Source: Sporocytophaga sp. (GTDB lineage Bacteria > Bacteroidota > Bacteroidia > Cytophagales > Cytophagaceae). Taken from it: a stretch of DNA of 64,000 bases. A program made the position numbers and the translations under genes. Below, piece after piece: positions 38,890 to 49,624 of the stretch; positions within the stretch are counted from its first letter, which is position 1, and each line of letters opens with the position of its first letter. The stretch spans positions 496,001 through 560,000 of the forward strand of contig JANQAB010000004.1 in NCBI GenBank assembly GCA_024707265.1, given 5' to 3'. The notes under the pieces are model-generated. The model worked only from the letters and a program-made list of their open reading frames with translations, did not search any database and was not told where the DNA came from.

Positions 38890-40221
38890 ATGACAAAGAA
38901 AATTTCCATAGCGGTACTGCTCTTACTAACCACCTGTTTTGCCTGGGCACAGACCGAGCTGTCGCTGAAAGATGCGGTGAATTACGCCCTGGAGCATAAA
39001 TCAGAAGCTGTCAAATCGAGGCTGGATATTCAGAACAGTTCCTATTTGATCGATGAAGCCAGAGCCAACGCATTGCCTCAAATCAATGCCAATGGCGGGC
39101 TGACCTATAACCCTATACTACAACAAACTGCCCTTAGTATGGGGGGGGAGACCATGGTTATAAAAATGGGTAGACCTTGGCAGTCGACCGCTGCTATTCA
39201 GCTCAATCAGCAACTATTTAACATGGCTGTTTTTCAGGGGTTAAAAGCGGCTAAATCTACAAGAGCGTTTTATCAGATCAATGCAGAACTTACTGATGAA
39301 CAAATTGTAGAGAAAGTTGCAGGCAGCTATTATGAAGTTTTTAAAACCCGGTCTCAGATCAAAACCATTGATCAAACGATAGAAAATACCACGCGTGTAA
39401 GAGATGTAATTGAAAGTCTGACGAAAAGCGGATTGGCGAAAAAAATAGATCTTGATCGTATCAACGTATCATTAAATAACCTGAAAAGTGCCAGACAGCA
39501 ACTTAAAAACGCGGCCATGCTGCAGGAAAATTCTCTGAAGTTTCTTATTGGTATGGATATCAGTACTGAAGTCACTCTGTCCGAAAGTGATTTCATTGCA
39601 CCTAAAATTCTTTATTCAAAAGAAGATTTAACCATTAACAAAAGGACAGAGATCAAACTTCTGGAAAAACAGGGTGATCTTCTTCGGTTAAATAAAAAAG
39701 CTACACAAGCAAAAAGTTATCCTACCCTGAGCTTCACAGCGAATTATGGCTACTTCGGTCTGGGAGCAAACTTCCCTTATTTCGCAGGGAATGACCCTAA
39801 TGTGTACTGGTCTAAATTTTCATCTGTTGGTCTTAATCTGAGCATACCAATATTCAATGGTTTTTCAAATCGCTCTAAAGTACAGCAAGCTGAGATAGAT
39901 ATTAAAAAATACGAAGCGGATCTGAAGGATACTAAACTGGCATTAAGTCTGGCAATTGAAAATGCCTTCACGCAGATCAACAACGCACAGATTACACTTA
40001 ACAATCAGGAGTCCAATCTTTCTCTTGCCAAACAAGTGCTGGAGAATATAGAAAACAATTATAAAAACGGTCTTGCCTCGCTCACCGACCTGTTAGATGC
40101 TGAAACTTCCTATTCCGACGCTCAAAATAATTATACCAATGCTATAATGGATTATAAGCTGGCTGAAATACAACTTATAAAAGCAAAAGGGGAATTAAAA
40201 TCTTATTACACCACAGAATAA
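38890..40221 (+). CDS. TolC-family outer membrane efflux channel
   Basis: A 443-residue TolC-family protein. The signal peptide ends at FAWAQ, the first half begins ELSLKDAVNYALEHKSEAV, and the second repeat includes LNLSIPIFNGFSNRSKVQQA. The long coiled helices end with NGLASLTDLLDAETSYSDA, a very typical motif. It is the first gene of a tolC-adaptor-RND operon; the adaptor begins 13 nt after its stop. The coding sequence uses noticeably more G and C at third positions than the surrounding genes. That could reflect high expression or acquisition; I did not measure it. It forms the outer-membrane trimeric duct for the pump encoded downstream. Confidence 0.9.
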   Translation: MTKKISIAVLLLLTTCFAWAQTELSLKDAVNYALEHKSEAVKSRLDIQNSSYLIDEARANALPQINANGGLTYNPILQQTALSMGGETMVIKMGRPWQSTAAIQLNQQLFNMAVFQGLKAAKSTRAFYQINAELTDEQIVEKVAGSYYEVFKTRSQIKTIDQTIENTTRVRDVIESLTKSGLAKKIDLDRINVSLNNLKSARQQLKNAAMLQENSLKFLIGMDISTEVTLSESDFIAPKILYSKEDLTINKRTEIKLLEKQGDLLRLNKKATQAKSYPTLSFTANYGYFGLGANFPYFAGNDPNVYWSKFSSVGLNLSIPIFNGFSNRSKVQQAEIDIKKYEADLKDTKLALSLAIENAFTQINNAQITLNNQESNLSLAKQVLENIENNYKNGLASLTDLLDAETSYSDAQNNYTNAIMDYKLAEIQLIKAKGELKSYYTTE

Positions 40222-40234
40222 ACAGAACTATACA

Positions 40235-41293
40235 ATGAAAAGAATAATCATTTCAGGTCTTATCATACTGGCAGCTTTTGCAGGAATTGCCTATGTGCTT
40301 CGCGGCAACAAAGCGAAAAATGAAGCTCAGACTGCTATTGTAGCTCAGAAAAACGCTTCTGTAGCTGTGCGCGCTGAGGTTGCTGATTACAAACAAATGA
40401 ATATGCAGTATACTGCCAATGGTACTTTTTCTGCAAAACAGGAGGTTAATATTTCATCAGAAGTCTCTGGAAAAGTAACCGATGTACTGGTAAGGGAAGG
40501 TGCATATGTTTCTGCAGGTCAGGTATTGGCTGTTATTCGTGGAGATAAGTTAAATGTAACCCTGTCAAACGCTGAGGCGGTATATGAAAACGCTAAGAAT
40601 GAAGTGGAGCGATTTGAAAGCGCTTTCGCTACAGGAGGTGTCACAAAACAACAACTGGATCAGGTGAAGCTGCAGCTTGAAAATGCAAAAAACAACCTGC
40701 AAAATGCTCGTATTACTGCTTCCGACGTCAATGTAAAAGCGTCTTTTGCCGGTATTGTAAACAAGCGTTCTATTGAAGCTGGCTCTTATGTTTCTCCGGG
40801 ACAACAGATGTTTGAGATTGTCAATGTTTCCTCTCTGAAGCAGAAAGTGTATGTAGATGAAAAGAATATTGCTTCTATCAAATTAGGACAGCAGGTGAAG
40901 GTGGAAACACCAGTGTTACCGGGTAAGACATGGACCGGAGTCGTTTCTTTTATAGCTCCGAAGGCTGATGGTAGTCTTAACTTTCCTATAGAAATAGAAA
41001 TTAAAAACAACCCTAACAATGAGCTTAAAGCCGGAATGTACGGTACCGCACGCTTTGGAAGTGATCAGACAAGTGATGTGCTGGTAGTACCAAGGAACGC
41101 TTTTGTGGGGAACATCAGCTCCAATCAGGTATTCGTAATAAAAGACGAAAAAGCGATCCTGACTCAAGTCGTTTCAGGCAGAAATTTTGGAGACTACATT
41201 GAAATTTTATCTGGTATCAGCAAAGGTCAGAAGGTAGTGGTTTCAGGGCAAATCAACCTGCTTGACCAGACCCTTGTTGAAGTAATCAACTAA
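40235..41293 (+). CDS. RND efflux periplasmic adaptor subunit
   Basis: A 352-residue membrane fusion protein with an uncleaved N-terminal anchor (IIISGLIILAAFAGIAYVL). The lipoyl-like domain (EVNISSEVSGKVTDVLVREG) is split by a short coiled-coil hairpin (ENAKNEVERFESAF) and closes at VKASFAGIVNKRSIEAGSYV. Beta-barrel and membrane-proximal parts follow, ending in GQKVVVSGQINLLDQT. It belongs to the AcrA/MexA-like group serving drug-type (HAE) pumps rather than the metal type of CzcB upstream. It sits between tolC and the RND gene with short gaps (13 nt and 11 nt), so the three are one operon. Confidence 0.9.
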   Translation: MKRIIISGLIILAAFAGIAYVLRGNKAKNEAQTAIVAQKNASVAVRAEVADYKQMNMQYTANGTFSAKQEVNISSEVSGKVTDVLVREGAYVSAGQVLAVIRGDKLNVTLSNAEAVYENAKNEVERFESAFATGGVTKQQLDQVKLQLENAKNNLQNARITASDVNVKASFAGIVNKRSIEAGSYVSPGQQMFEIVNVSSLKQKVYVDEKNIASIKLGQQVKVETPVLPGKTWTGVVSFIAPKADGSLNFPIEIEIKNNPNNELKAGMYGTARFGSDQTSDVLVVPRNAFVGNISSNQVFVIKDEKAILTQVVSGRNFGDYIEILSGISKGQKVVVSGQINLLDQTLVEVIN

Positions 41294-41304
41294 TTCACGG
41301 ACAT

Positions 41305-44300
41305 ATGAAATTAGCAGAAGTATCCATCAAACGTCCCAGTATCATAATAGTACTATTTACTATTCTTACGCTGGGCGGTATCTTTTCATATTCACAACTG
41401 GGTTATGAATTAGTACCTAAATTTGAAACGAACGTAATCACCATTCAGACGATTTACCCGGGTGCGGCCCCTTCTGAAGTGGAAAACTCGGTCACTAAAA
41501 AGATCGAAGATGCTGTATCCTCACTGGAAAACGTTAAAAAGATCGAATCCAAATCATTTGAAAGTGTGTCGGTGGTAATGATCACGCTCAACAGTAATGC
41601 GGATGTCAACTTCCTACTCACAGACGCTCAGCGTAAAATCAATGCGGTGGTCAAAGATTTGCCGGACGATGCAGAAACACCGTCTCTCAATAAGTTTTCG
41701 CTGGATGATATTCCCATTATCAAGCTTTCAGCAACTTCCAATCTTTCCGAGAAAGAATTGTATGATCTGTTGGATCAGAAAATTCAGCCTGTATTTGCCC
41801 GTGTAGATGGAGTGGCCAAGGTAGATATGATTGGTGGAGAAGCCCGTGAAATTCAGGTAAGTGTTAATCCTGAAAAGCTACAGGGATACGGACTATCAAT
41901 AGGACAGATCGAACAGATCATAGCCATGTCCAACATGGATTTTCCTACCGGAAATGTAAAAACACGTGACAATCAAACTACCATCAGGCTTTCAGGAAAA
42001 TTCAAATCGCTCGATGAATTGCGCGAGCTTCCTGTTATGACGCCGGCAGGTATTATAATACGCTTAAGAGATGTGGCGGATGTGCAAGACGGTATAGAAG
42101 ACCCTGAAAAAGATTTCCCGAATCAATCAGAAGAACACGATCTTATTACAGGTTTATAAGCAATCAGATGCCAATGCCGTAGCTGTTTCAGAGAAAGTAA
42201 AACGTACCATTCAAACCATCGAGAAGGATTACAAAGCTCAGGGCCTTGGTATTGAGATAGCAAGTGATAATTCTGATTATACTCTTAAGGCGGCCAACAA
42301 TGTGATCTTTGACCTTGTGTTAGCCATTGTACTGGTTGGTGCAATTATGCTACTTTTCCTTCATAGTATACGAAATGCAGCATTTACCATGGTTGCTATT
42401 CCTTTGTCATTGATTGCGACATTCATAGGTTTGATGCTTATGGGATATACCCTCAATCTGATGTCTCTGCTTGCATTATCTCTGGTGGTTGGTATTCTTG
42501 TGGATGATGCTATCGTTGTTATTGAAAACATCCACCGCCATATGGAGATGGGTAAGAATAAGGTAAGGGCTGCATATGACGGAGCAAGGGAAATAGGCTT
42601 TACTGTTACCGCAATTACACTGGTAATTGTTGTTGTGTTCCTTCCTATATCCTTGTCGACAGGGCTTGTAGCCAATATCTTGCGTCAATTTACTGTAACT
42701 GTGATGATTGCTACGTTGCTGTCTCTTCTTGTTTCATTTACGGTAGTTCCATGGTTGTATTCCCGCTTTGGAAAACTTGAGCATACCAGCAGTAGTTCGC
42801 TGTTTGGCAGATTTTTAAATGCATTTGAAAGTAGCCTGGACAGACTGACTTCCGGAATCGGTTCCATCCTGAAATGGTCTTTGAGGAGCAAAATAAACAA
42901 GTTAGTTACATTGGCAATCTCTGTTGTAATGTTTTTCGCCTCTCTGATGCTTGTAGGAAAAGGATATATCGGATCTGATTTCTTCCCTGGCAACGATAAA
43001 GGTGAATTTTATCTGCAAATCGAAATGAACAAAGACGCTTCGATTGAGCAGACCAACTTTATGACTCAAAAGGCAGAAGCCTATTTGTCTCAAAAACCGG
43101 AAGTAGTTAGGATGATTACCACAGTGGGACAAGCCTCCGACGGAATGATGTCTACCTCCGGAACCAAGTACAAATCTGAGATTCATATTTTCGTAAATAA
43201 GGAACACACTAAACTAGAACCTACCAAAGTGTTTTCTGCGAAACTTAAGAGGGAGATGGAAGGAGTACTTGTTGGAGCAAAAGTTAAAACCGTAAATATA
43301 GGTATCATGGGAGCTGAGAACGCACCATTAAAGCTAACCATTATTGGTCCAACCCAGGAAGACGCGATGGAATTTGCTAGTCAGGCAGCGAATCTGTTAC
43401 GCAACATTCCAGGATCTTCTCAGGTCAAGCTGACCTCAGAAGACGGTAACCCTGAAATCAATGTAAAGGTAGACAGAGACAAAATGAATTCGCTGGGGTT
43501 GAATGTTGCATCAGTGGGTATGGCTATGCGTACAGCATTCTCAGGTAACACCGATACGAAATTCAGAGCAGGAGACAAAGAATACGACATCAATATCAGA
43601 TACGATGAAATAGGCAGAGCCTCTATCAATGATGTTAAAGATTTAAAGTTCATTAATTCTCATGGTCAGGTTATTAAATTAGAGCAATTCGCAGATGTAA
43701 GTTTCGGTTCCGGACCAACACTTCTTGAAAGAAGAGATAAGTCACCATCTGTGTCGGTAGAAGCACAGGTAGTAGGAAAACCAGCCGGTACTATCGCTCA
43801 GGAATGGGAGGCAGAGTTTACTAAACTGAACTTCAAACCGGGAGTTTCATACAAATGGGGTGGTAATATGGAAAACCAGTCAGAAGGATTCGGATCTCTT
43901 GGGATCGCGTTGTTAGCTTCTATTCTGTTGGTTTACCTGGTAATGGTGGCGCTGTATGACAACTTCGTTACACCTTTTGTGGTTCTGTTCTCTATTCCGT
44001 TGTCATTCATCGGAGCACTGTTGTTCCTTGCCTTGTTCAATCAGACACTGAACATCTTTACCATCTTGGGTATCATTATGTTGATCGGTCTGGTAGCCAA
44101 AAACGCTATCATGCTCGTCGACTTTGCAAACCATCGTAAAGCTGAAGGTTACTCTACCTACGAGGCGCTTGTATCAGCAAATCACGCCCGATTCAGACCT
44201 ATTCTGATGACTACTATTGCCATGGTAATAGGTATGGTGCCTATCGCTATCGCACAAGGTGATGGTGCGGATATGAACAGAGGTTTGGCCATTGTGATCA

Positions 44301-44473
44301 TAGGAGGTCTTTTATCATCCTTGTTCCTAACCCTTGTAATAGTTCCTGTCGTATACTCAATATTCGATAGTTTGGGAAAACGGTTTGGAAAAGGAGAAAA
44401 ACCGGACTATGCTGCCCTTATGAATGAAGAAGAAATTGAACTTATTCCTGAACTCGCAGAAGAGCTTCATTAG
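41305..44473 (+). CDS. HAE-type RND multidrug efflux pump, one apparent frameshift
   Basis: With one A removed from A5 at 42,117-42,121 the frame is continuous over 1,055 residues; without it, it stops at 42,159. The N-terminal helix is followed by YELVPKFETNVITIQT and the porter loops. TM4 carries LSLVVGILVDDAIVVIEN, with the paired Asp residues of proton-relay type seen in HAE (hydrophobe) pumps. The second half has VSYKWGGNMENQSEGF and the TM10-12 region ending PVVYSIFDSL. These features separate it from the metal-type pump at 22,395. Substrates would be drugs, detergents or lipids. It is the last gene of the efflux operon before a terminator-like hairpin, with a LytS/LytTR pair downstream. 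Confidence 0.88.
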
Positions 44474-44503
44474 AATAAAATTAGTTCAATTGGAAAAGTA
44501 AAA

Positions 44504-44553
44504 ATATTCTGCCCTGAATCGGGTATGTAATCCTAAGGGCAGAATATCTTATT
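44504..44553 (+). terminator. Intrinsic terminator after the RND gene
   Basis: Arms 44,504-44,515 and 44,536-44,547 (ATATTCTGCCCT and AGGGCAGAATAT) with a 20-nt loop, followed by a T-rich tail. It lies 31 nt after the RND stop and separates the pump operon from the two-component genes. Confidence 0.65.
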
Positions 44554-44666
44554 TTTCAGGTTCTAGCGAGGCTGTTAAAAATGAAATTTAAGTGTTTGTT
44601 TTATTGTTACGGATATTCAGTGAAATTCCGTTTTTAGATAATAATAGTTAGTTGAAAGTAAATCCT

Positions 44667-45731
44667 ATGCAATATTCAATTCCTTTTAAGGTACTGGTGA
44701 GAGAAAGTGGAAAGCTGTTTCTTTTTTTCCTGGTGGGAACAGTGCTGATTACTTCTTTTCAGGAACTAAGCTTAAAGGGTTTGCTTATCAAATTTATAAC
44801 CCTCAGTACACTTTTTATTTCCTATTTCGCTATCAATATAGGTCTGATATCCTTCTTTGATAAAAGACGGAAATATCCGGGTGAAAGGATATGGAGAAAA
44901 ACCTTTGCTATGGGATACCCTCTGACCCTTATAATCTTTACCTTGCAGCATGCATTGCTACTGTATCTGCATAACACAGGAATCTTTGTACAGAAAAGTT
45001 TGCCGGGGGCAGGTGTAGAACCTCTCAATGCCTGGCAGCTTGCTATCTTTATCAGCTATGCCAACTTTGTGTTGTATTCTTTCATTTTTCTGATACATAA
45101 TTTCGTCATTGATCAGTATGAAAAAAACAGGATTCAGATGGAGTTGCTACAACTTAAAGCTTCCAACATGGAGACAACCAACCAGCTGCTGCAACAACAG
45201 ATAAAACCTCATTTCCTTTTCAATGCGCTGAACATACTGAAGTCACTCATCCGAAAAGATCCTAAAAGTGCTGAAACGTATCTGTTAAAGCTTTCAGATT
45301 TTCTCAGAGTTTCCATTACCAAAAACAAAAACGGAACGGCTACTATAAGGGAGGAACTGAAAATCTGTAATGATTATATGGAAATGCAGAAGATACGATT
45401 CGGAGATGCCTTGATCTATCATGTCAATCTTAATGAAAGTGACGAGTTTTATAATCAGAAACTACCTTTTTTCTCCATTCAGCCTTTGCTGGAGAATGCT
45501 ATAAAGCACAATGAACTTACCCCTGAGAATCCTTTATGCATTACCATAGAAAAAGAGGGGAACAGCATTATTGTACAAAATAATCTTCAGCTAAAAACCA
45601 ATGTAGAAGTTTCAACTGGCAATGGTCACAGTATACTAAAAGAACGATACAAGTTGTTGACTGGAGATGATGTTCAAATTGACCAGAATGACAAAGCATA
45701 TTCGGTAAGTCTTAAAATTCTTGATGAGTAA
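44667..45731 (+). CDS. LytS-type sensor histidine kinase
   Basis: A membrane histidine kinase of about 354 residues. Four hydrophobic segments in the first 150 residues (such as LFLFFLVGTVLITSF) are followed by a coiled linker and the His_kinase domain with LLQQQIKPHFLFNALNIL, whose His is the phosphoacceptor. An atypical HATPase_c has FSIQPLLENAIKHN and ends with NGHSILKERYKLL. The ATG at 44,667 is chosen over an in-frame TTG at 44,652. Its stop overlaps the ATG of the LytTR regulator (TAATG), so the two are co-translated. Placement behind the efflux operon suggests it regulates that pump, a common arrangement in Bacteroidota. Confidence 0.88.
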   Translation: MQYSIPFKVLVRESGKLFLFFLVGTVLITSFQELSLKGLLIKFITLSTLFISYFAINIGLISFFDKRRKYPGERIWRKTFAMGYPLTLIIFTLQHALLLYLHNTGIFVQKSLPGAGVEPLNAWQLAIFISYANFVLYSFIFLIHNFVIDQYEKNRIQMELLQLKASNMETTNQLLQQQIKPHFLFNALNILKSLIRKDPKSAETYLLKLSDFLRVSITKNKNGTATIREELKICNDYMEMQKIRFGDALIYHVNLNESDEFYNQKLPFFSIQPLLENAIKHNELTPENPLCITIEKEGNSIIVQNNLQLKTNVEVSTGNGHSILKERYKLLTGDDVQIDQNDKAYSVSLKILDE

Positions 45732-46492
45732 TGGATATTATTATAATCGAAGACGAACCTATAACTGCTGAAGATCTCAGGGAAATAATCATTCATGTAA
45801 ATCCGCAAGCCAATGTTGTGAAGATATTGAGTTCTGTAAAGGAAGCTATCTCATATCTTAGAGCAAACCCTGCGGTTGATCTTATTTTCAGCGACATACA
45901 ATTGGGTGATGGGCTTAGTTTTGAAATTTATCAGCAGGTAGATGTCAAAGCACCAATTGTGTTCTGCACAGCCTATGATGAATATGCCCTGACAGCGTTC
46001 AGGACCAATGGTATTCACTATATTCTGAAGCCTTTTAATGAAGTGATGATACAGGAAGCTCTCACCAAGTTTCATTCACTTAAATCCACATTTAGTCTGG
46101 ATAGTCAGGCATTGTTGCAGCTTATGCAGACATTGACCAGAGGTCCTCAGGATAAAAGCACTTCTATTCTCGTGTATCAGCGTGAAAAAGTCATTCCTGT
46201 TAAAATCAAAGATATCGCCCTGTTTTATATCAAGAATGAAGTATGTCATTTGTATACATTTGATCAGAAAAATTATCTTGTAAACAAATCATTGGACGAG
46301 ATCCAACAAATCGTGGGCAATGAATTTTACAGGGCCAACAGGCAATACATCATAAACCGTGATGCAATTAAAGAAGCTTCTTCATACTTAGCCCGTAAGG
46401 TAAACATCATTCTGAATATCCCATTCACCGAATCCATTATGGTCAGCAAGGAAAAAATGAGTGACTTTTACACCTGGCTAACGGGGGAGTAG
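45731..46492 (+). CDS. LytTR-family response regulator
   Basis: A 253-residue regulator. The receiver domain has the acidic pair in IIEDEPIT, the phosphoacceptor D55 in LIFSDIQLGDG, and the Lys of ILKPFNE. The C-terminal LytTR DNA-binding domain includes IKDIALFYIKNEVCHLYTF, then FYRANRQYIINRDAI. It is coupled to the upstream LytS-type kinase by a 1-nt stop/start overlap. LytTR domains bind direct repeats of about 9 nt; the direct repeats at 38,520 and 38,674 upstream of the efflux operon could be candidates but are much longer. Cytoplasmic, frame intact. Confidence 0.9.
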   Translation: MDIIIIEDEPITAEDLREIIIHVNPQANVVKILSSVKEAISYLRANPAVDLIFSDIQLGDGLSFEIYQQVDVKAPIVFCTAYDEYALTAFRTNGIHYILKPFNEVMIQEALTKFHSLKSTFSLDSQALLQLMQTLTRGPQDKSTSILVYQREKVIPVKIKDIALFYIKNEVCHLYTFDQKNYLVNKSLDEIQQIVGNEFYRANRQYIINRDAIKEASSYLARKVNIILNIPFTESIMVSKEKMSDFYTWLTGE

Positions 46493-46823
46493 AAAGGAAT
46501 TTTCTTCATCAAGTTTTAAAGATTCTTTACTAATACTTATATCCTAAAAGCTTATCAGCATCCCTACATTTGTTCAGGATACCGTCGTTTGCATGGCAGA
46601 ATGCGATCTTTGATAGATATGCTTAGGCAATAAAGCTAATACTTCTCAATAACCTTCTTTTTGAACTATTCGATTTTTCGAATAGTTGCTTCACGCTTTA
46701 ATTCTTTGGAATTGGATTTGTGAAAAATAATAGCATTAGACAACTCCCACAACTTTTACATTATTTCAAAGTATACTCCCTAATGAACATTATCATAGAA
46801 TGTAATTTTTAAACTTCCTACCC
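46493..46823. other. Intergenic region with a perfect 10-bp inverted repeat
   Basis: AACTATTCGA at 46,664-46,673 pairs with TCGAATAGTT at 46,678-46,687, with a 4-nt T loop. No T tract follows, so it looks more like a protein-binding palindrome or RNA hairpin than a terminator. No gene seen in the region. Confidence 0.45.
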
Positions 46824-47009
46824 ATGTCGAAAATACTCATATTGATTTTCTCTGTTCTTATTATGTTTTCCTGCACTAAAAACAGCCAGATGGCTACTTG
46901 TTCAGGTGGAAAATGTACAGGGGCAAAATATTGCTCCGCTTGTAAAAATTGTTCAGGTGTAAACATTGTAATGAAGGTGGAGGGGGGGTGTGGGGTTTGT
47001 AAAAAATGA
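46824..47009 (+). CDS. Small Cys-rich lipoprotein
   Basis: A 61-residue protein. The signal peptide ends in a lipobox-like IMFSC, leaving a mature chain of about 45 residues with eight further Cys: ATCSGGKCTGAKYCSACKNC followed by GGCGVCKK. The TGKYCSACKNC-like core recurs in small Bacteroidota proteins of unknown role; metal binding or a disulfide-stabilised fold is plausible. It is transcribed toward the decayed region 47,062-47,380 with no clear promoter. Short length lowers certainty, but the lipobox and Cys pattern make chance unlikely. Confidence 0.65.
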   Translation: MSKILILIFSVLIMFSCTKNSQMATCSGGKCTGAKYCSACKNCSGVNIVMKVEGGCGVCKK

Positions 47010-47061
47010 TAGCGGTATTGCTTAGAAGATAAAGATATTGGAATGGTCAGTTTGTTTATAT

Positions 47062-47380
47062 TAGCTGTTTTTTAGGTACAATAAATACAAGTACTGATGG
47101 TATTGCAAGTGCAGGCATAGCAGTAATAATCTATAATGATGCCTCTGTCTTTGGCTAATATGGTTAAAGATTATCTGATCAGATAGATGGTGAAAGCTAT
47201 AAATATTTCCTTAGGCAGCTAAGGTTGCAGTTGATGGAAATGTCAATGATAATGCGGTCAATGGAACAAAACGATTAGTAGTTTGTTGAAATTGACATGA
47301 GTAATCTTCCTTCAGGTATTTATACCTATCAGATATTATCCGAAAAGGTAACAACAGGAAAAATAATTAAATCCGAGTAA
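47062..47380 (+). pseudogene. Remnant of a tail-fibre-like T9SS cargo gene
   Basis: Fragments in different frames read TSTDGIASAGIAVIIYNDAS, then YKYFLRQL, then KVAVDGNVNDNAVNGT, then IDMSNLPSGIYTYQILSEKV. The last runs to TTGKIIKSE and TAA at 47,378. The last piece is the end of a type A sorting domain and the earlier ones resemble the phage-tail-like region of such proteins. Several stops and frame changes separate them, so no product is expected. Confidence 0.6.
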
Positions 47381-47394
47381 AATAAAATCCTTTT

Positions 47395-47424
47395 AAAAAG
47401 CGGTATACAATTATACCGCTTTTT
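47395..47424 (+). terminator. Intrinsic terminator
   Basis: Perfect 13-bp arms at 47,395-47,407 and 47,412-47,424 (AAAAAGCGGTATA and its complement) with a 4-nt loop and T-rich 3' side. It lies 15 nt after the stop of the preceding gene remnant, so the remnant's terminator is still intact. Confidence 0.8.
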
Positions 47425-47440
47425 AATTGAGGAAATAGTG

Positions 47441-49349
47441 ATGAAGAATTACCCATTTCTTTTTTTTTATATTCTTTTTAATAGCAAATGCTGCAGTAGG
47501 ACAAAATCTTGTTCCTAATCCTGGTTTTGAAGAGTATTATCCTTGTGACTATAATAAACCCGCTGGGCCTTCATATTTTTGTGGTACATGGGATTGTGTT
47601 GAAGGAATGATATTAGATTATTATGCTATCACCCCAAAAGCACTATCTGCATTTTATTGGCGAATAGCAACTGGGACACATGTTGGTTACAAGAATGACT
47701 GCAATGTTGAAAGTTTAAGAAATGCTGCACGTACACCCGCTTTATGGTATAAACCAAGAACTGGAAAAGGTTTTGTAATACTCCAGACATGCGCTCAATA
47801 TCCGTATGATGGAGAATTTAAAAGTATCAGAAACTATATATCTGTAAAATTAACAAGTCCATTAGAAGCTGGATGTAAATACAAGGTATCTTTTTTCGCC
47901 AAATTAATCACAGATGATAGTTTGCAAGCATTTACTGGACCAGGATATGGCCCTACCATAGCAAGCGATGGTTTAGGAGCATATTTATCAGTTGATACTG
48001 TTTACAGAACAGGTCTTTTTCCAAATTTATTTGATTTAAATCCTCAAATTGAAAACCCAAGTGGAAATATTTTAACAGATTCTATTAATTATACAGAGAT
48101 ATCGGGTATATATACTGCTATTGGTGGAGAACAATATATAACAATCGGTAATTTCAGGAGCAATGCAGAAACAAAAGTTTTCCCTGAAGGCATTGACGGA
48201 AATTCCAAATACTTAGTTGATGATGTCTCAGTAACTAAACTTGTTCCCGATTTTGATTTAGGTACTTCAAAAGAAATTTGTGAAGATTCAACTATCATAA
48301 TAAAAGGGCCTTCTGATATGGACTATTATGATTGGTCTACAGGAGAACATACTCAGGATATATTAGTAAACTCAGGCGGTAAGTATTGGCTGGATTCAAA
48401 ATATAGCTGCCTCAACTTTTCTGATACCATTGAAATTACAATAAAAAAAAGATTTAACGAGAAGTTCTCAATTGGGAATGATACATTTTTGTGTGATATC
48501 TCTGAAGGTTTTAAAATTCTTGCTCCATCTGGCTTTGACAACTATAAATGGTCTACAGGACAAATAGATTCCTTGATAGAAGTATTCAAGCAAGGAACAT
48601 ATAATATTGAAGCCAATTATGTGTGTGGAACAGAAAGAGATACCATTCAAATATCAGTTTACAACCCTCCTGATGATCTTATCAATCCATCTTCAGACAC
48701 TACGATATGTCTTGGTGATGATCTTTTATTAAGGATAAATGAAAATGTAAATGTTAAGAGCGCAAATTGGAATACAGGTATAAATTTACCTTCATTAAAT
48801 GTAAATCAAGCAGGCAGATATTCTGTAACTGTGATAACAGATCAAAATTGTATTTTGAAGGATAGTATAGACATTGAAACAATCAGCCTTCCAGAGGTAG
48901 AATTGGGAACTGATATACTTACCTGTAAAGATCAAACAGTATCGTTATCGGCCCGGTATACCAATGCAGATTCTATTGTTTGGGAAAATCATTACAACAA
49001 ACCTTTCAGAGAAATTTCAACTTCAGGGAAATATTGGATTCAGGTTTCAAATAAATGCTTCACATCTACTGATACTGTAAACATTACCTTTGAGGATTGT
49101 ACACCATTTATCCCGAACCTTATAACTCCTAATGGCGATGATAGGAATGATTATTTTGTAATTGAAACGAAAATAGTTCGTCCCTTAAAGCTTGAAATTT
49201 ATAATAGATGGGGAAAAAAGGTTTATGAAAATGACGTTTACCTAAATGATTGGCAGGGTAATGATCTGGAAAAAGGTATATATTTTTATTATTTAAATGA
49301 TGAGACTTTAAATAGAAGATATAAAGGATGGCTGGAAATACTAAGATGA
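47441..49349 (+). CDS. T9SS type B (gliding-motility C-terminal) cargo protein, one apparent frameshift
   Basis: Removing one T from T9 at 47,460-47,468 restores a signal peptide starting at ATG 47,441 (MKNYPFLFFIFFLIANAAVG) and a 635-residue protein. The mature N terminus (QNLVPNPGFEEYYPC) begins a roughly 200-residue galactose-binding-like domain typical of gliding-related surface proteins. It is followed by three or so Ig-like repeats with LGTSKEICEDST-, IGNDTFLCD- and LGTDILTCKDQ-type starts. The C-terminal type B sorting domain has LITPNGDDRNDYFVIE, then IYNRWGKKVYEN and a final GWLEILR. Type B cargo is often attached to the cell surface and includes adhesins of the SprB type. Function unknown. 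Preceded by a terminator; convergent with mnmE. Confidence 0.82.
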
Positions 49350-49490
49350 AAAACGTAATTAAGTTGTATTAATTCCAAAACAATCTCTGTCTTTTGTTTA
49401 TGTCTACAAATTTCTTAATGAATTTAACAAGCAGTATTGTAGCTACATGTAGTTGTATGTAGAATAATTTCGCCCTACAAAAATAAAAAA

Positions 49491-49515
49491 GTCTAGGCTT
49501 GTTTCAAACCTAGAC
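49491..49515 (-). terminator. Intrinsic terminator for mnmE
   Basis: GTCTAGG at 49,491-49,497 pairs with CCTAGAC at 49,509-49,515. The A run to its left becomes a U tract on the minus transcript, about 110 nt beyond the mnmE stop. Confidence 0.55.
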
Positions 49516-49557
49516 AAAAGCTAGAAAAAACTTGTGTAACAAGCGAAAATATGAGAA

Positions 49558-49620
49558 AACAAAGGTCAATAAAGATGAGGTAAGTGTTTCTTTTATTTGA
49601 CCTTTGTTGTTTTTGTTTTG
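49558..49620 (+). terminator. Possible terminator for the type B cargo gene
   Basis: Arms 49,558-49,569 and 49,597-49,608 (AACAAAGGTCAA and TTGACCTTTGTT) with a long 27-nt loop, followed on the plus strand by a T-rich stretch up to 49,619. Confidence 0.45.
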
Positions 49621-49624
49621 ATGC

